This document shows, one piece after another, positions 25,728 to 38,134 of a DNA stretch of 64,000 nt; within the stretch, counting starts at the first letter, position 1; every line of letters starts with the position of its first letter. Made by a program: the position numbers and the translations under genes. The notes beneath the pieces were generated by a model. That model made no database searches. It saw nothing but the letters and a program-made list of their open reading frames with translations, and was not told where the DNA came from. This DNA comes from Telmatactis stephensoni (Eukaryota; Cnidaria; Anthozoa; Actiniaria; Isophelliidae), in assembly GCA_029948255.1 (NCBI GenBank), contig JALIZF010001002.1:1-64000 (forward strand). The letters run 5' to 3'.

Positions 25728-26317
25728 CTTAAAATATCGTCAACACTTCGTCAACACATCAACACTGACATTCTTACTATTGGTGCTTGATCCAATAAAG
25801 AGCAATTAGTTGAAGAGGTATAAGTGGTAGTACACGTACTGTGAAAGCAAAGCGATTTTACAACAGGTGTCGATCTCGTTAGTATTTGAATGCAATATTT
25901 TAGTTCGTGAATTGGGAAATGCCTCTATCAAGGTTTTGCTCAAATGTTCAGCTCGTTTTGAAGTTTTTGGAGTTTCAACAATCGCTTATAACAAATTTTA
26001 CTACAAATAAATAAACTTGCAGCATTGAAGTATTTTGACACGTCGATTTCAATTGATTTCAGCAAACCTTCAATATCAATAGACGACTTCCCAAAAACCT
26101 TTATCCTTAATCGGAGGGATATTTGAGCATAAAAAGCATTGACTATCATCATTTACAACTTTTCTTGGAGTTTCCATGCAAACATTGTCATGTAAAATAC
26201 TTTTGCGGGAAAACCCTTCATGGAGCGAAATAAAAACTATAAAAACGTACACTGTGATTGGTTGCCCTACGACAATTGCTTCAATTTCATTGGTTAAAAG
26301 ATTTTTTTGAAAAACAA

Positions 26318-26407
26318 TGGGAATGGAATGTAGCGCTCTGCTGAGCAGGCGTTTGTGGCGAGGGGAATTTACTGGATCAAGACTAAAAACGTCTGCGTAG
26401 GAGGCTA
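26318..26407 (-). repeat. Right TIR, RecQ/DUF6589 element (90 bp)
   Basis: Inverted match to 18848-18937; followed by the ATGGACTAT duplication at 26408-26416. Confidence 0.9.
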
Positions 26408-26416
26408 ATGGACTAT

Positions 26417-26925
26417 GAGGTATTTAGAGGCATTTAGATAATCACTGCACAGAATTGAGGGACATATCCGGGATTTTCTTTTTAGGCACGAGTTTCAAAT
26501 CATGATCATCTGTATGTGATTTCATTGCAGTGGGTACATCCAGTAAATCCTTTCTATCTACAAGTCAATAATCATTTTCTAGGTTGCCTGTATATTTTAA
26601 ACAGAGAAGCCTTATCCAAGGAAGTGGTCTAGCTCGCTTACTCATGATGCCACGATATATGAAATACTGCCAAATGAACCAATCAGAAATGAAAACTTGG
26701 GATCGGAATGGACCAATTACAAATGCAGTTCAGATGACCTTTTGAATTTTTGGTTGTCAAATTGCATTGAATCCTGTCTGATCAAGTGAAAAAAGAAATT
26801 GAAATCCTGTGCATTAGTCAAGATAAAACATAAAGATAACTGTGCCTTAATTAAATATTAAAAACTACCTTTTATCTGTTGTTATATAATCAATCACCCC
26901 CCTTTGGCGATTGTGATCAAGCATG
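26417..26925. other. Flank, no gene seen
   Basis: No coding or repeat signal recognised. Confidence 0.4.
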
Positions 26926-28454
26926 CCCTTTACTGTTGACTCTACGTAGTCTGGCAACATGTCAGCAAGAGAGCAATTTATGGTAAGAGGAATGACTTAA
27001 AAAGACAAATCGAACTTAGGTCCTCTTGCACTGAAGGCCGTGCACTAACCAACTGTGTCATCCTTGCTCCTGATGCATGTATTAATTTTGAGAGGCAAAG
27101 TTAAATAAACTTGCTTAGCCTCTCTTGAGTTAAGGCAGATATTTTGTTCCTTAAACTAGCTTTAATTAAGGCAGGTGATGATGCTTTGTACAGTTTTGTA
27201 GTGAAACCTCAAATGAAACTGCAGTTAATGATCACCTTTACAAGATACAAGAAATAAAATCTTTGAGATGCAACAAACTGATGCATGTGCATGTTTTTTT
27301 TTGTTTTGTTTTTAAAGGGACTGGATATTTAAAACAATAAATTATGCTAAAGATAGTTTCATGTTCTTACCAATTATACTATCTAAATTTCCTTGTCTAC
27401 AGACTCCTTTCCATTGGCATCTGTCAAATTTCTACCAATGAGTTCTTTGCTGGTATAAAACACATTCAAAAGATGTGCAGCACATGCCGATGGTGTACCC
27501 CTTTACTGTTGACTCTACGTAGCCTGGCAACATGTCAGCAAGAGAGCAATTTACGGTAAGAGGAATGACTTAAAAAGACAAATTGAACTTAGGTCCTCTT
27601 GCACCGAAGGCTGTGCACTAACCAACTGTGTCACCATCCTTGCTCCTGATGCATGTATTAATTTTGAGTGGCAAAGTGAAATAAAGCCCCACTTTCCTTA
27701 TTTTCATTAATGATGATTATTATTATTAGAACTTATTTTTTTCCATGATTATTAAGGATCAACTTGCTTAGCCTCTCTTGAGTTAAGGACAGATATTTTG
27801 TTCCTTAAACTAGCTTTAATTGAGGCAGGTGATGATGCTTTGTACAGTTTTGTAGTGAAACCTGTAGCAAAAAAGAACAGTTAGTGGAAAGTGTATGATA
27901 ATAACTGAGATAAAGGAAACTGCAGTTAATGATCACCTTACATATAGCTAATTCAATTAACGTTGTCGCTGAAAAAGCCTAAAGCCTAAAGCTTTTAGAG
28001 TGGAATCATGAAAAAATTTTATCACCGTGACATCATTACAATAAAAAACTCATTTTATGCTTGCAAATTCTGCACCTTGGACACATATTCCTTAATTTCT
28101 CAGATAGCCTACAGAGAAGTTTGTTAGTACACAAAAAGATATTTGAAAGGCTTTAGCCTTTAGGCTTTTTTCAGCGACAACGTTAATTGAAATAGCTATA
28201 TACAAGAAGTAAAATCTTTGAGATGCAACAAACTGATGCATGTGCATGTTTTTTTGTTTTGTTTTTAAAGGGACTGGATTTTTAAAATAAATTATGCTAA
28301 AGATATGCTAAAGATTTCAGATTTCATTATACTATCTAAATTTCCTTGTCTACGGACTCCTTTCCATTGGCATCTGTCAAATTTCTACCAATGAGTTCTT
28401 TGTTGGTATAAAACACATTCAACAGATGTGCAGCACGTGCCGATGGTGTACCCC
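26926..28454. repeat. Tandem duplication, two copies of ~570-bp unit
   Basis: Unit 1 is about 26926-27497. Unit 2 runs from about 27498 to 28454. Shared blocks include TGTTGACTCTACGTAG, CCTTGCTCCTGATGCATG and the BEN-like exon piece TTGGCATCTGTCAAATTTC. Unit 2 is longer because it holds a 258-bp MITE (27943-28200) and two smaller insertions near 27690 and 27865. The exon piece in unit 1 is cut short where unit 2 begins. Confidence 0.85.
27943..28200. mobile_element. MITE, 258 bp, absent from the duplicate
   Basis: The TIRs TATAGCTAATTCAATTAACG and complement continue inward through TTGTCGCTGAAAAAGCCTAAAGC. The paralogous site in unit 1 (near 27238) lacks it, giving an internal empty-site control. 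TATAGCTA is nearly palindromic, so the target duplication (TA or longer) cannot be separated from the TIR. Confidence 0.8.
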
Positions 28455-28524
28455 TCCTAGATGATTTCTCTATTGCTGAGGGATATACAAACACATTGGG
28501 GCATGAGGGTGTGAGGAGAACCAT
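28336..28524 (-). CDS. BEN-domain-like terminal exon
   Basis: The exon follows a good acceptor (TTTTCTAG before 28524) and ends in a stop at 28336. It encodes about 62 residues: VFVYPSAIEKSSRRGTPSARA, a helical AAHLLNVFYTNKELIGRNL and a charged end. The pattern (LL..F....L....L) resembles the C-terminal part of BEN domains, which bind DNA or chromatin proteins; this is a resemblance only. A truncated duplicate of the exon lies at about 27393-27497. A possible upstream exon is at 30979-31051. Confidence 0.45.
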   Translation of the reverse strand: MVLLTPSCPNVFVYPSAIEKSSRRGTPSARAAHLLNVFYTNKELIGRNLTDANGKESVDKEI

Positions 28525-28529
28525 CTAGA

Positions 28530-30978
28530 AAACCAAACCAAAATGAGTTTGATAAATACATATGTGCATGTATGTATCACATAGACAGATACATATAGAT
28601 AAATATTAGGTCTATATGTACACACTTTATTTGCTCAGTAAGTTTTACAGTCAATAGGTGGTAGAGAGGGGTTAAACATGAAATTAGATGATCAGAATTC
28701 TTTTTAAAAGAATCAGTTATGTGCACTTTCATTCCCAAAACAAAAAATAAATGCAGTTACTGTATTTAATGTATCAAATACAGTGTATCAGTCCTTTAAT
28801 ACAGTCATTTTATGCCTTTTTACCTGAAATCGCTCAGCGAATAGCCTATTAATCACTCCAGGGCTTGGTAATTCTGAAGCTTAAATAGTAAACGGTCAAC
28901 CTTACTGTTGTCCAATTTTTGTACCTACTGCAGAATGCAGTAGATACTATGTCATCGTGTTCAAAATGGATATATTTCATGCTTTACTCAAATTATGAGA
29001 TCACGGTATGTTGGTATTCACCAGGACACGTATGAAAAGTCGGAATAATTTTGGAAAATATGCGGGGACAAACAAGTAAAGACGAAATGTTGATGAAATG
29101 ACGTACGAATCGACCGAATGTCTTTCGGAAACATTCAGGAAAAAGCACGAAGTGAGCACGAAGTTCCATGTGGCGTGACTGACGACTGTTCACAAGTTTG
29201 ACAGGAATTCAACTCAAAAATCTTGGTAATTGACGTTTTTAGCAATGTTTTTATTCCAATTGATAAGGCTCAGCTTTAATAGAATGTGTCAGGTTTATTC
29301 TTATGGAGAATTTTAAAATCATTATTCAATTTTGAGGTCGTTTTTGAGTGTAAGTAATACAATGTTCAGTGTTCCTCTTGATCTCGTTTCAGCCTTTCGC
29401 AAATGTTCTATCCTTTAGCAACAGTAAACAAGTTTACAACGATTGCATGTAAACTATCAAATAACTCACTTCATTATACAATATTTCAGCTCCTATACGC
29501 AACTTTCATAATGGCCGCTGCTAATTAGCATAAATAGTGAAAAATTACTATGTCTGGAACTGTATCAAATTGAAATTATTAAGATTGTTGATTTTAATAA
29601 TTTGTGCAATTTTCAAAACAAAACATTAAATCCTTGACAAGAAATGGGGATTTAAAATTCTGAAAATGCACCAAAACGAGGCTACCATGGCTTTTGGTCA
29701 AAATTACATACAAAACTCTATTTTTGATAGCGCATAACTTTTTTGATATTGAACCAAAAGTGATAAAATTTTCTGAAAATATTTGTCTTGAAGTAATTTC
29801 TCACATAGCATTGATAATTTCTTGCACAAGGCCCTCATTTTATCTACTGGAAAAAACTGAATTATGAAAGTGGTCTATTAAGGAAAATAATGTAATGGCC
29901 TTCGTATGTCTGAAGAGCTCAAACGTGCCGGGCCTTGATTGCAAGGCCAAACAAACACTAGCAATTCCTTTTACAAAACCTGACACTGTCTATGAAAGCT
30001 GTCTCTCCATCTATTGATGGACGTAAAAACATTGTTAAAAATATGACTTACCAAGTTTTTCCAGCATTTCCAAAAGACATTCGAGGTAATAACAAACTGC
30101 CATGTCCAACTCCATAAAATTATTCATCACTCTTCATGTATTTTTTTCAATGCATTTCACATTTTCAAAAATATTTCTATAACACTTCTGCAGCAGATAC
30201 ATGCACCTTTCAGGTGCCTTTTGTTTTAAGTGTCTAGGAATTCATTTGAATCTCGTTTGAAGGATTGGGACAACGTCAAAACCGGAAGCTACAGAGAGAC
30301 TACAGAAAGGGCAATATAAAATAACACATCGAGACAACAGTTGCTTAGGGAGGGGAGGTTGAAACCGATAACTTTTCGCAAGCCAACACATACAGTCTTG
30401 GAGAGGGGAAGCATAAGAATAATTCTACAAATATATATATTTATTGGGGGTAGGCTGTTCTTTTGTAATTCATGATTAACAACATAACTTCCAGTGTGTC
30501 AGATTGTGAAAGGATTTTGTCTGTCCGTGTCAGGTCGTGTGTGTAGCCCCAAGATATTGATTGATGTTTTTGAATTTGTCCAGGCCTCATGTAAAATTTC
30601 TGTACCATTGCAAGATTATCCTGGTCTAACTTCGTATATCCTCTAAGTTAATACCCTCAAGGTTTAATTAACTTCCTCCTCCTCTATCAATAATACAGAG
30701 ACTTGTGCATTGTTTTTTCCTTTTCCTTTAAAAATATTTGGCCTGAGAAAAAAAACAAAAATATTCCAGAGAGATTGTTGAAAGTGAATTGGACCGACTT
30801 CTTCCTTTTCCCAAACTTTGCAAGGAAATGTGACTGACATTCTTGATTTGAATGGAAATAAACTGTATGCCAAAAGTGACAAATCTAGAAAGTGCCATTA
30901 AGCTTATGTGACTTTGTCTAGCATTTAAAAAAAGCTGCATTTATTATGATTTGAAAGCATATAAATCAGTAGAATTAC
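28530..30978. other. Long non-coding stretch
   Basis: Probably intron or intergenic DNA between the BEN-like exon and a possible exon at 30979-31051. A 66-aa minus-strand ORF at 28993-29193 has no recognisable feature. No repeat family was identified. Confidence 0.35.
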
Positions 30979-31051
30979 CTTTGTTTCTTGGTATTTTGGA
31001 AGCTGTCTCCGGGCTTCTTTGTCTTCGATGATTTCTGATATAGATGGTTTC
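30979..31051 (-). CDS. Candidate 73-bp internal exon
   Basis: A minus-strand open stretch bounded by an acceptor (CCTAG) and a donor (GTAATT). It encodes a polar helical peptide (PSISEIIEDKEARRQLPKYQ). Its strand fits a gene that ends at the BEN-like exon 28336-28524, but the link is an inference. Confidence 0.4.
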
Positions 31052-31890
31052 CTAGGACATAGGAAAAAGAGAAAGACTTGACTGAAAAGACCTGCAAAAA
31101 CAGCCTTGTCAATAATAACATGCTTTAGGAAATTATGAAATGATTCTGACAGCTATGATAGAAAACTGACAAAATGAATTACAGTCATCTTGCCCCCTCG
31201 TCATCTCGCCCCCACCGTCTCGTCCCCAATCTGCCATCTCGCCCCACCATCTCGTCCCTCATATAATGTTCTGTTTGTGTTTGATGTTCAACAGTACTAA
31301 CAGATTGTGATAGTTAACCATCCCCAAAATTATTTAAGACGACATCATCCAGAAGACTGTTGGTTGACAAATCGATTTTGCACGAAGTTACGTTCGCAAA
31401 AGGCCTCAACTGATCGTGGGTTAATATCTCAGATTGATTCGTTGTAGTTATCATTGTTACATGAAATTAAGTCTGTGATAAGGCCCCAACTGATAGCTAA
31501 TTGTAAGTGTTTTATTTTGATAACCATTTAAGAAGTTTCTAGGAGTGAACTTTTGACGAAGCGGTTACAATTGTTGTCATTATGGACATTACGAATGTAC
31601 GCTATGTTTACAAGAGAAGAAGCGGATGATTAAGTTCGCTTTTTAAACTGTCCTTTACAATAATCTAAAACTTGAAAGAATTAAAACAAAATTTGGAAGT
31701 CTGTTGTAATTACTCAAGTAATTACTCAACGGAAAACCACCAAAACCAGTAGAACTCAAACCGACCAGAAAGACGCCAAAGTTTTATTTACGATACCAAT
31801 GAGACAATTAGTCATGTGACTGATGTAGTGCAATCCAAGAAACATCTTGACAACTGCTCAACTAGTATAAAACAGAATTCTGGGTCCTTC
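31052..31890. other. No gene seen
   Basis: It contains a short run of CTCGCCCC / CTCGTCCC repeats near 31195-31262. Otherwise featureless. Confidence 0.4.
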
Positions 31891-32715
31891 TTTACTAAGC
31901 ACAAGTATTTGTATTTCATATTAATTTTAATTCAAACTTTATTATTCAGTTTTTCAAGCATTTGATCATTGACTTTTGACTCATAAGGGTGGTTCGTAAA
32001 GGAGCCGGTTTTGTGTGAGTTTATAGTTTACTGAGCATGGTATTTGTATTTCATATTAATTTTAATTCAAACTTTATTATTCAGTTTTTCAAGCATTTGA
32101 TCATTGACTTTTGACTCATGTGGGTGGTTCGTAAAGGAGCCGATTTTGTGTGAGTTTATAGTTTACTCAGCACGGTATTTGTATTTCATATTAATTTTAA
32201 TTCAAACTTTATTTTCAGTTTTTCAAGCATTTGATCATTGACTTTTGACTCATGTGGGTGGCTCCCAAAGGAGCCGGTTTTGTGTGTGTCGCGTCCCAAG
32301 AGGGAGCTAAGTTTTAACCACTCTGTAACTTGAGTCAATGTTTAAGATTTATTTACAACTTCAATACAACTTCACTTCGGACTACTTCAAGTGAGTACAG
32401 ATTTGTTGGTAAAAACTGTGGTAAATTAAACAATTAAAGAAAACGAATTACAATACGATAAAACTAAAGAAGAAAATGAGGAATGACTTACGTCCTTGCG
32501 GATAGAAATTCTGTTTGAGGTAGAGAAAGGTGAGTAACTTTACAAACACAAACTTAAACGACGTTCCTCTTACGTCAAACACGTTGAACTCTCCGTCGTC
32601 CCTGGTGTGACCGGAAGTGTAAATGAAACGAACGGAAATGAACAGTTCAATTCTATACTAGATAGTTATTTTAAACGTCACAGTGTGAGTTTATCATTTA
32701 CTCAGCACAAGGGCC
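31891..32715. repeat. 135-bp tandem repeat, three units, third split by LTR
   Basis: Units start TTTACT..AGCA(C/T) at 31891, 32027 and 32162, and a fourth start is seen at 32697. Each contains TATTTGTATTTCATATTAAT, CAAGCATTTGATCATTGAC and AAAGGAGCCGGTTTTGTGTG. The third unit is interrupted at GTGTG by the LTR at 32287-32682 and then continues. Without the insert its length is again about 135 bp. Confidence 0.9.
32287..32682. mobile_element. Solo LTR, 396 bp
   Basis: It begins TGTCGCGTCCC and ends AAACGTCACA (TG..CA) and is flanked by the 5-bp duplication GTGTG at 32282-32286 and 32683-32687. The neighbouring tandem-repeat units give the uninterrupted target (TTTTGTGTGAGTTT). No retroviral coding sequence is attached, so it is a solo LTR left by recombination. 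Family (Gypsy, BEL or other) is undetermined. Confidence 0.8.
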
Positions 32716-32717
32716 AA

Positions 32718-33178
32718 TTATAGCTTAGAAACGGCCTCCAGGAGCTGCTTGAATGTTTGTCCCCTGATTCGTATCTCTCCCAGAGATAGAAGATCTTTGA
32801 TTGCAGCTGACGGGACTTTTGTCGCTGGATTCTTCAGAGTTTCTCTCCATGCACTAGACGAATTTGCAGAGAAACCAATTTTGACTCCTGGCCAAGCAGC
32901 TGAATTAACAGGTAGAAGGGAAGCTGAGTCTTCCCTCTGGTACATCGATTAAGGGCATTGTGCCAGCCTTCAATGTTGTTGGTTCTGACGGCCTCTTTGT
33001 AAACTGACCAGTCGGATGGACGCCAGACGGTTGACTCGATCCATTTTTTCTCGAAATAGTTGACCAATTCCTGCAGCGATGGAGTTGTGGTTCTGCTTTG
33101 GAGGTCTCTGAAGTTGTTTGGGATGCGGTCTGCCAGTAGGATTGGGAGGGCCATCAGCTTTCGGATGAAGTTGTACAT
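32718..33178 (-). pseudogene. MULE-type transposase C-terminal relic
   Basis: The minus strand encodes TVWRPSDWSVYKEAVRTNN followed by IEGWHNALNRCTRGK and PFYLLIQLLGQES, the pattern I associate with the end of MULE/FLYWCH-linked transposases (WS.Y...RTNN..EGWHN.LN). Translation stops near 32834 and the conserved continuation (RQLQSKIFYLWERYESG) is in another frame, so the gene is broken. No upstream part or TIRs were found. Confidence 0.6.
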
Positions 33179-36100
33179 TCGCTCGTCGTTCTGGTATTGT
33201 AGTTGGTATTGCTATTTGTTCATTTTAAAGAAGAGTGTGCTTGTGGTTGTTTCAAAAGCAAGGTTTGATGAATTGAAAGGACAATTTCAGTGTGTGTGCA
33301 AATATATAGAAATATGTATAAAATAATAATATATAAAATAAAAAAATATATAAATCGAACTTGAACAATGTGCTAAGCATTATAGAAAGTTTACTTTCTA
33401 ACTTCTTGAAAGTAATGCAAATACTAATTATTGATTTGTAAACATGATCACTGAGAATCACTGAAGTATATGAAACTGGTTAATACAGCTAGTACAAAAT
33501 ATGAACCTGAATGAAACTTAGGTCTTACCATTTGATACTTAGCAAATTAAGTGCTAGAGATATTCTGTAACAACTTTACTAGATTTTTCCACAAGCATAG
33601 TGACACACCCAGATTTTAAAAGAGAGAGTTTGAAATCGTCATCTGAGATATCTGTAGGTTTCCGAATGCCTGCATTATTCAAAGAAAGAAAACTTTTCAA
33701 GAGCATCATTAAATGCTGTGAAGTGTGAAAAATTATTGTTTACTTGAATTATCAACTTGCATACTAGTTTTGACTAGATCATTGATTCTAAAAAAGAACT
33801 AGATGCACCCGTGCATTCACTTGTGCCCAGGTGAATTTGATCCAGCATCACCCAGTGGTCGACAACAAGCTCCTATTAAGCTCCTATTTTTCAAGTTGCT
33901 GGGCTTACCAAAGTTTTATTTCTTTATTTTCACTTAGGCGATTCAAGCACGTGAGCTCTTCGTGCTCTTCTCCTTGATTCAATACAATCTTGGGTATTGT
34001 ATGAAAGCTAACACGAATTTTTTCCGCTTTTAGAAGTACATCCAACCACTATACAATGAACCATATTCAGTAAAAGTACCATACATCTCTCTGTTTGTTT
34101 ACGCTTGAGGGGCACAGTAATGGCGGATAGCAACCGTTGTCAAGTGTGGTGTCACGTGGGTGAAAGTCAAGAATTAGATATTGAATAATGCTTGTTTCAC
34201 TACAAATCAACAATATAAATACAAAAAATGCACCAGTGGTTTATTTATTTTGGTCTATAAATAATAGTAAATCTCACAAGTGATTCTGGTATTAAAAAAC
34301 CTCTTGTCTTATAATCTCTTCATATTGCAATCATAATAACAAAATGCATGCATGTATTTTACATGTAAGAATTATCAATAAATATTTATTATCAGTAAAT
34401 ATTATCAATTATTGATTCCTATGATAAGAAACATCAACTGAAGATATTGAATATAGTAAATGGGACAAAACAGAGTCAAATCTCAGATAATAAACTACAC
34501 GATCTAAGATTGCTTACATGGGCTTCCTAAGTATTTGCATGTGTAGATTACTGTTAGAAACTGATGGCGCCAAATGAAAAATTAAGAAAGACTGAACCTG
34601 TAGAAAGACGTAACTGATTGTGATGTTTTATCGGAATATCAAAGTTATTACAGAAAGAGTTCGCTGCAACATGGAGCAAGTGATCACAAAGGAGTTTATA
34701 TGAATATCAGTGCCGTATTTCACTTTTAAGGGTGTACTAACATATATTTTTGCCATGGTTATGCGTTGGTATGCAGGCGGCTTGATCAAGAATCGAGTTT
34801 TCCCCTTCCATCGACCTTCCAGCCTCGAGATTCACTCGAAAAAGTAACCTTTTATCTTTGTTTTTTCAATTATATGGCATTTGTTGTATTCACCAAAATA
34901 TTTGACAGGTAACCACTGGTTATAAAGTATTAAAAGTCAAACTGAAGTGCCAAGTGATAAAAGAAGCTAAAAGAAACACACATATTTTTGAAAGTAAACA
35001 AGCCGGACTTGTCAGTATATGTCACGAAAGTTCGACTGGAAATAGTCAAAAGATACAGAAATATAATCAAAAACCTTTAAACATTATGTTCCTATATATG
35101 CTCTTGTTGTAGTGGCTTCATCCTAAAACGAGAAAGGAGACAAAACGTGTAGAACAGTAGATGAACAACGTCGCAGATCCAAAAACATGATGCCGGCTTT
35201 GAAGGACTGTACTGATGGCAACTCAATCAAACGAATCCATCAAACTGCATTAACATCTTCAAACATGGAAAAAATACTATACAAATGACTTACTAAATAC
35301 TACTCTTTCTTTCTGAACCCTTTTTCAGGTAAGTTGTTTCCAAAGACAGCTAAAAACTACAAAATTCTAACACAGCTCGATGTCTGTCTCTTATCTTCAC
35401 AAACACGACAACTCGTGAATTTGCAATCCACGAGTTAAAAATTATCAAGCACAGGAAGCCCAAAGCAGAATAAAATATATGGGATATACAGTGTTTACGA
35501 AAAAAGCTATAATTTTCGAGCCCTCTCAAACAAAGTAATTTGAAGAAATGTGAAGACTTTTGTTCTCCACAAAGTTAAGCATGGATTTTAAAAACAAAGG
35601 AAAAATACCAAAGTTATTAACAAAAATGTTCTCCAAAACGGGAAGAAACTGTCGTAAAAAAATCATATTTAAAGTAAACGCTAAAAGCATCCTTGACTTT
35701 TTGCATCATGGACTAGAGATTCAGAAAATGCAAAAATCATTTTATTTCAGTAAAGCCTCTCCAAAATTATAGGATTTTTCATGTTTGATGACGTCATGAT
35801 GACGTAGGCAATGGCGTCATCACACACTAGTGTACTACCCAACACTAACTCATTCCTAAAGTTGTGTGACTTCTCTACTTAAAAAACGATTTTTATGAGT
35901 CTCTGAATTTTCCCTAGCAACGGGCCAAATATATATGTCAGTATACCCTTACAAAAGAATTGAGAAAAAATGATGCACGAAGAGAAATAATTAAATGCTC
36001 TAAATTACTTAAATTTTTCTTTTCTTAGTAGCAAAACTGCAAGATTCGCAACCTCAGTAAATTTTCTATTATTTTCAATATTCCTTTGGTTATAGCTTTC

Positions 36101-36609
36101 ACCCTCAGATTGTTAAAACTCCGTAAATGTAATGACTTTTCAAGTCATTTACATTTTTCATTTGATTTCCGTCTAAATGTGCAGTCTTTTCTTGTAAACA
36201 ATACATCGTTCGAAAGAACATTTCATATGATTCTTCATCTATTATAGTCCCAATAATGATTCAGTACTACAGGTCAAATGTTTTAATGAAATTTTCAAAC
36301 AATAACAAACACCACTATGAAACAGTACATACAGTAAATGCAACTGCTAGTTATATTGTTTTCTATTGTTCGACTAGCTTTATGTTTCAACGTTTGGCAA
36401 TAAGTGGCTTTTTGTTATTCACGTTTGTACTGTGAATGGTAAAAATATTTCAGAGTGCAATATATTTGAGAAGTACTAAATTAATTACTACCAGTAATTT
36501 ATTAAAAATAGTGATGTTTGAACAATAGAAAACAATAGAATTAGAGAAAAAAGTTAAATTTACTGTAATTAGAGTAATTTCAATAAGGTTGTAAAACAAA
36601 AGTTACTTA
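33179..36609. other. Long non-coding stretch with small palindromes
   Basis: No gene recognised. Two small structures stand out: AACTCGTG..CACGAGTT at about 35409-35435, which resembles one at 40780-40805, and a 14-base-arm hairpin at about 36125-36155 (AAATGTAATGACTT and near-complement). A 70-aa basic ORF at 35560-35772 has no known features. Confidence 0.4.
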
Positions 36610-36613
36610 TTAA

Positions 36614-37626
36614 CCCTTTCGCTACTGGGGATTTTTGAGGTTTTTACGCGATTTTGAGGTCATAATCGATTTGTGTATTTTTTTCGCCTGCTTACTGGAG
36701 TAACCATAGAAACTTCTGCTGTTTTGTACTATTGAGGGCTCAAGTTAACCGGTTGAAACCAGTTTGAAGCGGTAGCGTTTTTGGTCGAGTGATGTTGGCG
36801 TTTGAAAGTCCAGAAAACTTGGATTTCTGTGAATTTTCGAGCCTTTTTTCGCCTTTGGTTCCTACTGGCTGGGCATCATTAAGCCTGGAAGTAGCAGAGA
36901 GCTTACTTGCCATAAGAATTCGTCAAGGTGTAACACTTCGTAGGCATTTTGACTCGTAGCTTTGACTGGGTGAATTTTGAGTGGCGCCAAGACGAAGTGT
37001 GCTTTGAAGCTCGTCCAAGGGCAATTTCTCGGACCTGCCATTGCATTTTTTGGGAGTTGTGACGATTGAGGAACACAGCAAGCGCGAAATTTGGGCAGAA
37101 TTCCGAGGGGGCTCGAGACTTTACTAAAAACTCTAAAAGATGGAGGGAAGGGCTGTGGCTGTCGCGTAGGAGCTGAATTACCCAGAATGCATTTAGGTCG
37201 TAAAAGTCCCAAAACACGTGCTTGCAAAATGGCCACAATGAATCAGCCGCAGCTGTGTCCGTGAAATGAAAAGAAGGCCAAAAAGTCCATGAGAACACAA
37301 GACTAGGACTGAATTTGGTTGTTAATGCTGTTTCGTGTGCAGGAAAGGATAATTTGTTGAGAAAAATTGAGGTCCAAAATGTGTGATTTTCGAGGATGAA
37401 AATTGAGCCCAAAATGATGATTTTTTCCTTTCCTTGCCTTGAAATGACGAATTTCTGCAGAAATCGCCAGTTGTTTCACAATGTTTGATTTTCAAAACTT
37501 GACTCATTTACTAGAGTTTACTTTGGTACCAAAGTTGAGTTTGAGTTGTCCTTTTTTAGGAAGAAGTAATTTTTTAGACGAGTAGAATTTTTACGGCCGG
37601 TTTCGGGCGCTGTAGGAGCGAAAGGG
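36614..37626. mobile_element. piggyBac-like non-autonomous element, copy 1
   Basis: TTAA at 36610-36613 and 37627-37630 bounds a 1013-bp body with short TIRs, CCCTTTCGCTAC and (from the right) CCCTTTCGCTCC. TTAA sites plus CCC ends are the piggyBac pattern. The body contains minus-strand open frames of 124 and 169 codons in two overlapping frames with no transposase motif, so I treat it as non-coding. It is about 99.5% identical to copy 2. Confidence 0.8.
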
Positions 37627-37630
37627 TTAA

Positions 37631-38130
37631 TTAAAAAAATGTTTTTCTCCACTATTTCAGCCTTTTCATTTACAATCCCTATAGACAAGTTTGTTTCATG
37701 GATAGGTATCTGTATACGAAGTTTGAATGAAAACCAAGTTCAAACAAGCAATGTTAGGGGGGGAGGCACTTTTGAACAACCAGATTTTAGCATTTTTTCC
37801 AAAACACACAAAACAGCAGGTGTGGGGGGTGGTGATTTTCACATCCTGGCATACACAGTGCACTGTAGTGCCTTGAATGCAGTCCTAGGACAGAAGATAT
37901 TTCTGCTATGGTGTTGAAGTGGGGTAGGGAGGCTGGTCACGTGACTTACCTAGGCCCAAACTTAGCCCCAGGGAACAGGCTGGCTGTAGCACTGAAAACC
38001 ACCCCACCCCCCAAATTCTAACCCTAACCCTAAAACTTTAACCCCAACCCTAGCCAAAAGTTAGCCCTAGGGTTGGTGATCACAACTAAAGTGTCAAAAA
38101 GTTGGGTCACGTGACACCCATTGTTTCTTG
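37631..38130. other. Spacer with telomere-like CCCTAA motifs
   Basis: Around 38017-38075 there are several CCCTAA/CCCTAG/CCCCAA hexamers (CTAACCCTAACCCTAAAAC). It may be a short degenerate interstitial telomere-like repeat. No gene. Confidence 0.5.
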
Positions 38131-38134
38131 TTAA

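Larger units (their letters stand above)
18848..26407. mobile_element. 7.6-kb DNA transposon with RecQ-like and DUF6589-type genes
   Basis: The 90-bp TIRs at 18848-18937 and 26318-26407 start TAGCCTCCTATGCAGACG and its near-complement, with only a few differences. The 9-bp direct repeat ATGGACTAT lies at 18839-18847 and 26408-26416, a good target duplication. It carries two convergent decayed genes: a RecQ-like helicase (plus) and a DUF6589-type protein (minus). The duplication length resembles Mutator-like elements, but I cannot name the superfamily from sequence alone. Stops and shifts in both genes show that this copy is inactive. Confidence 0.85.

Noticed and set aside
27926..28215. 8-bp target duplication ATAGCTAT around the MITE
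   Set aside because: The sequence is palindromic and matches as part of the TIR equally well; the duplication length cannot be decided.
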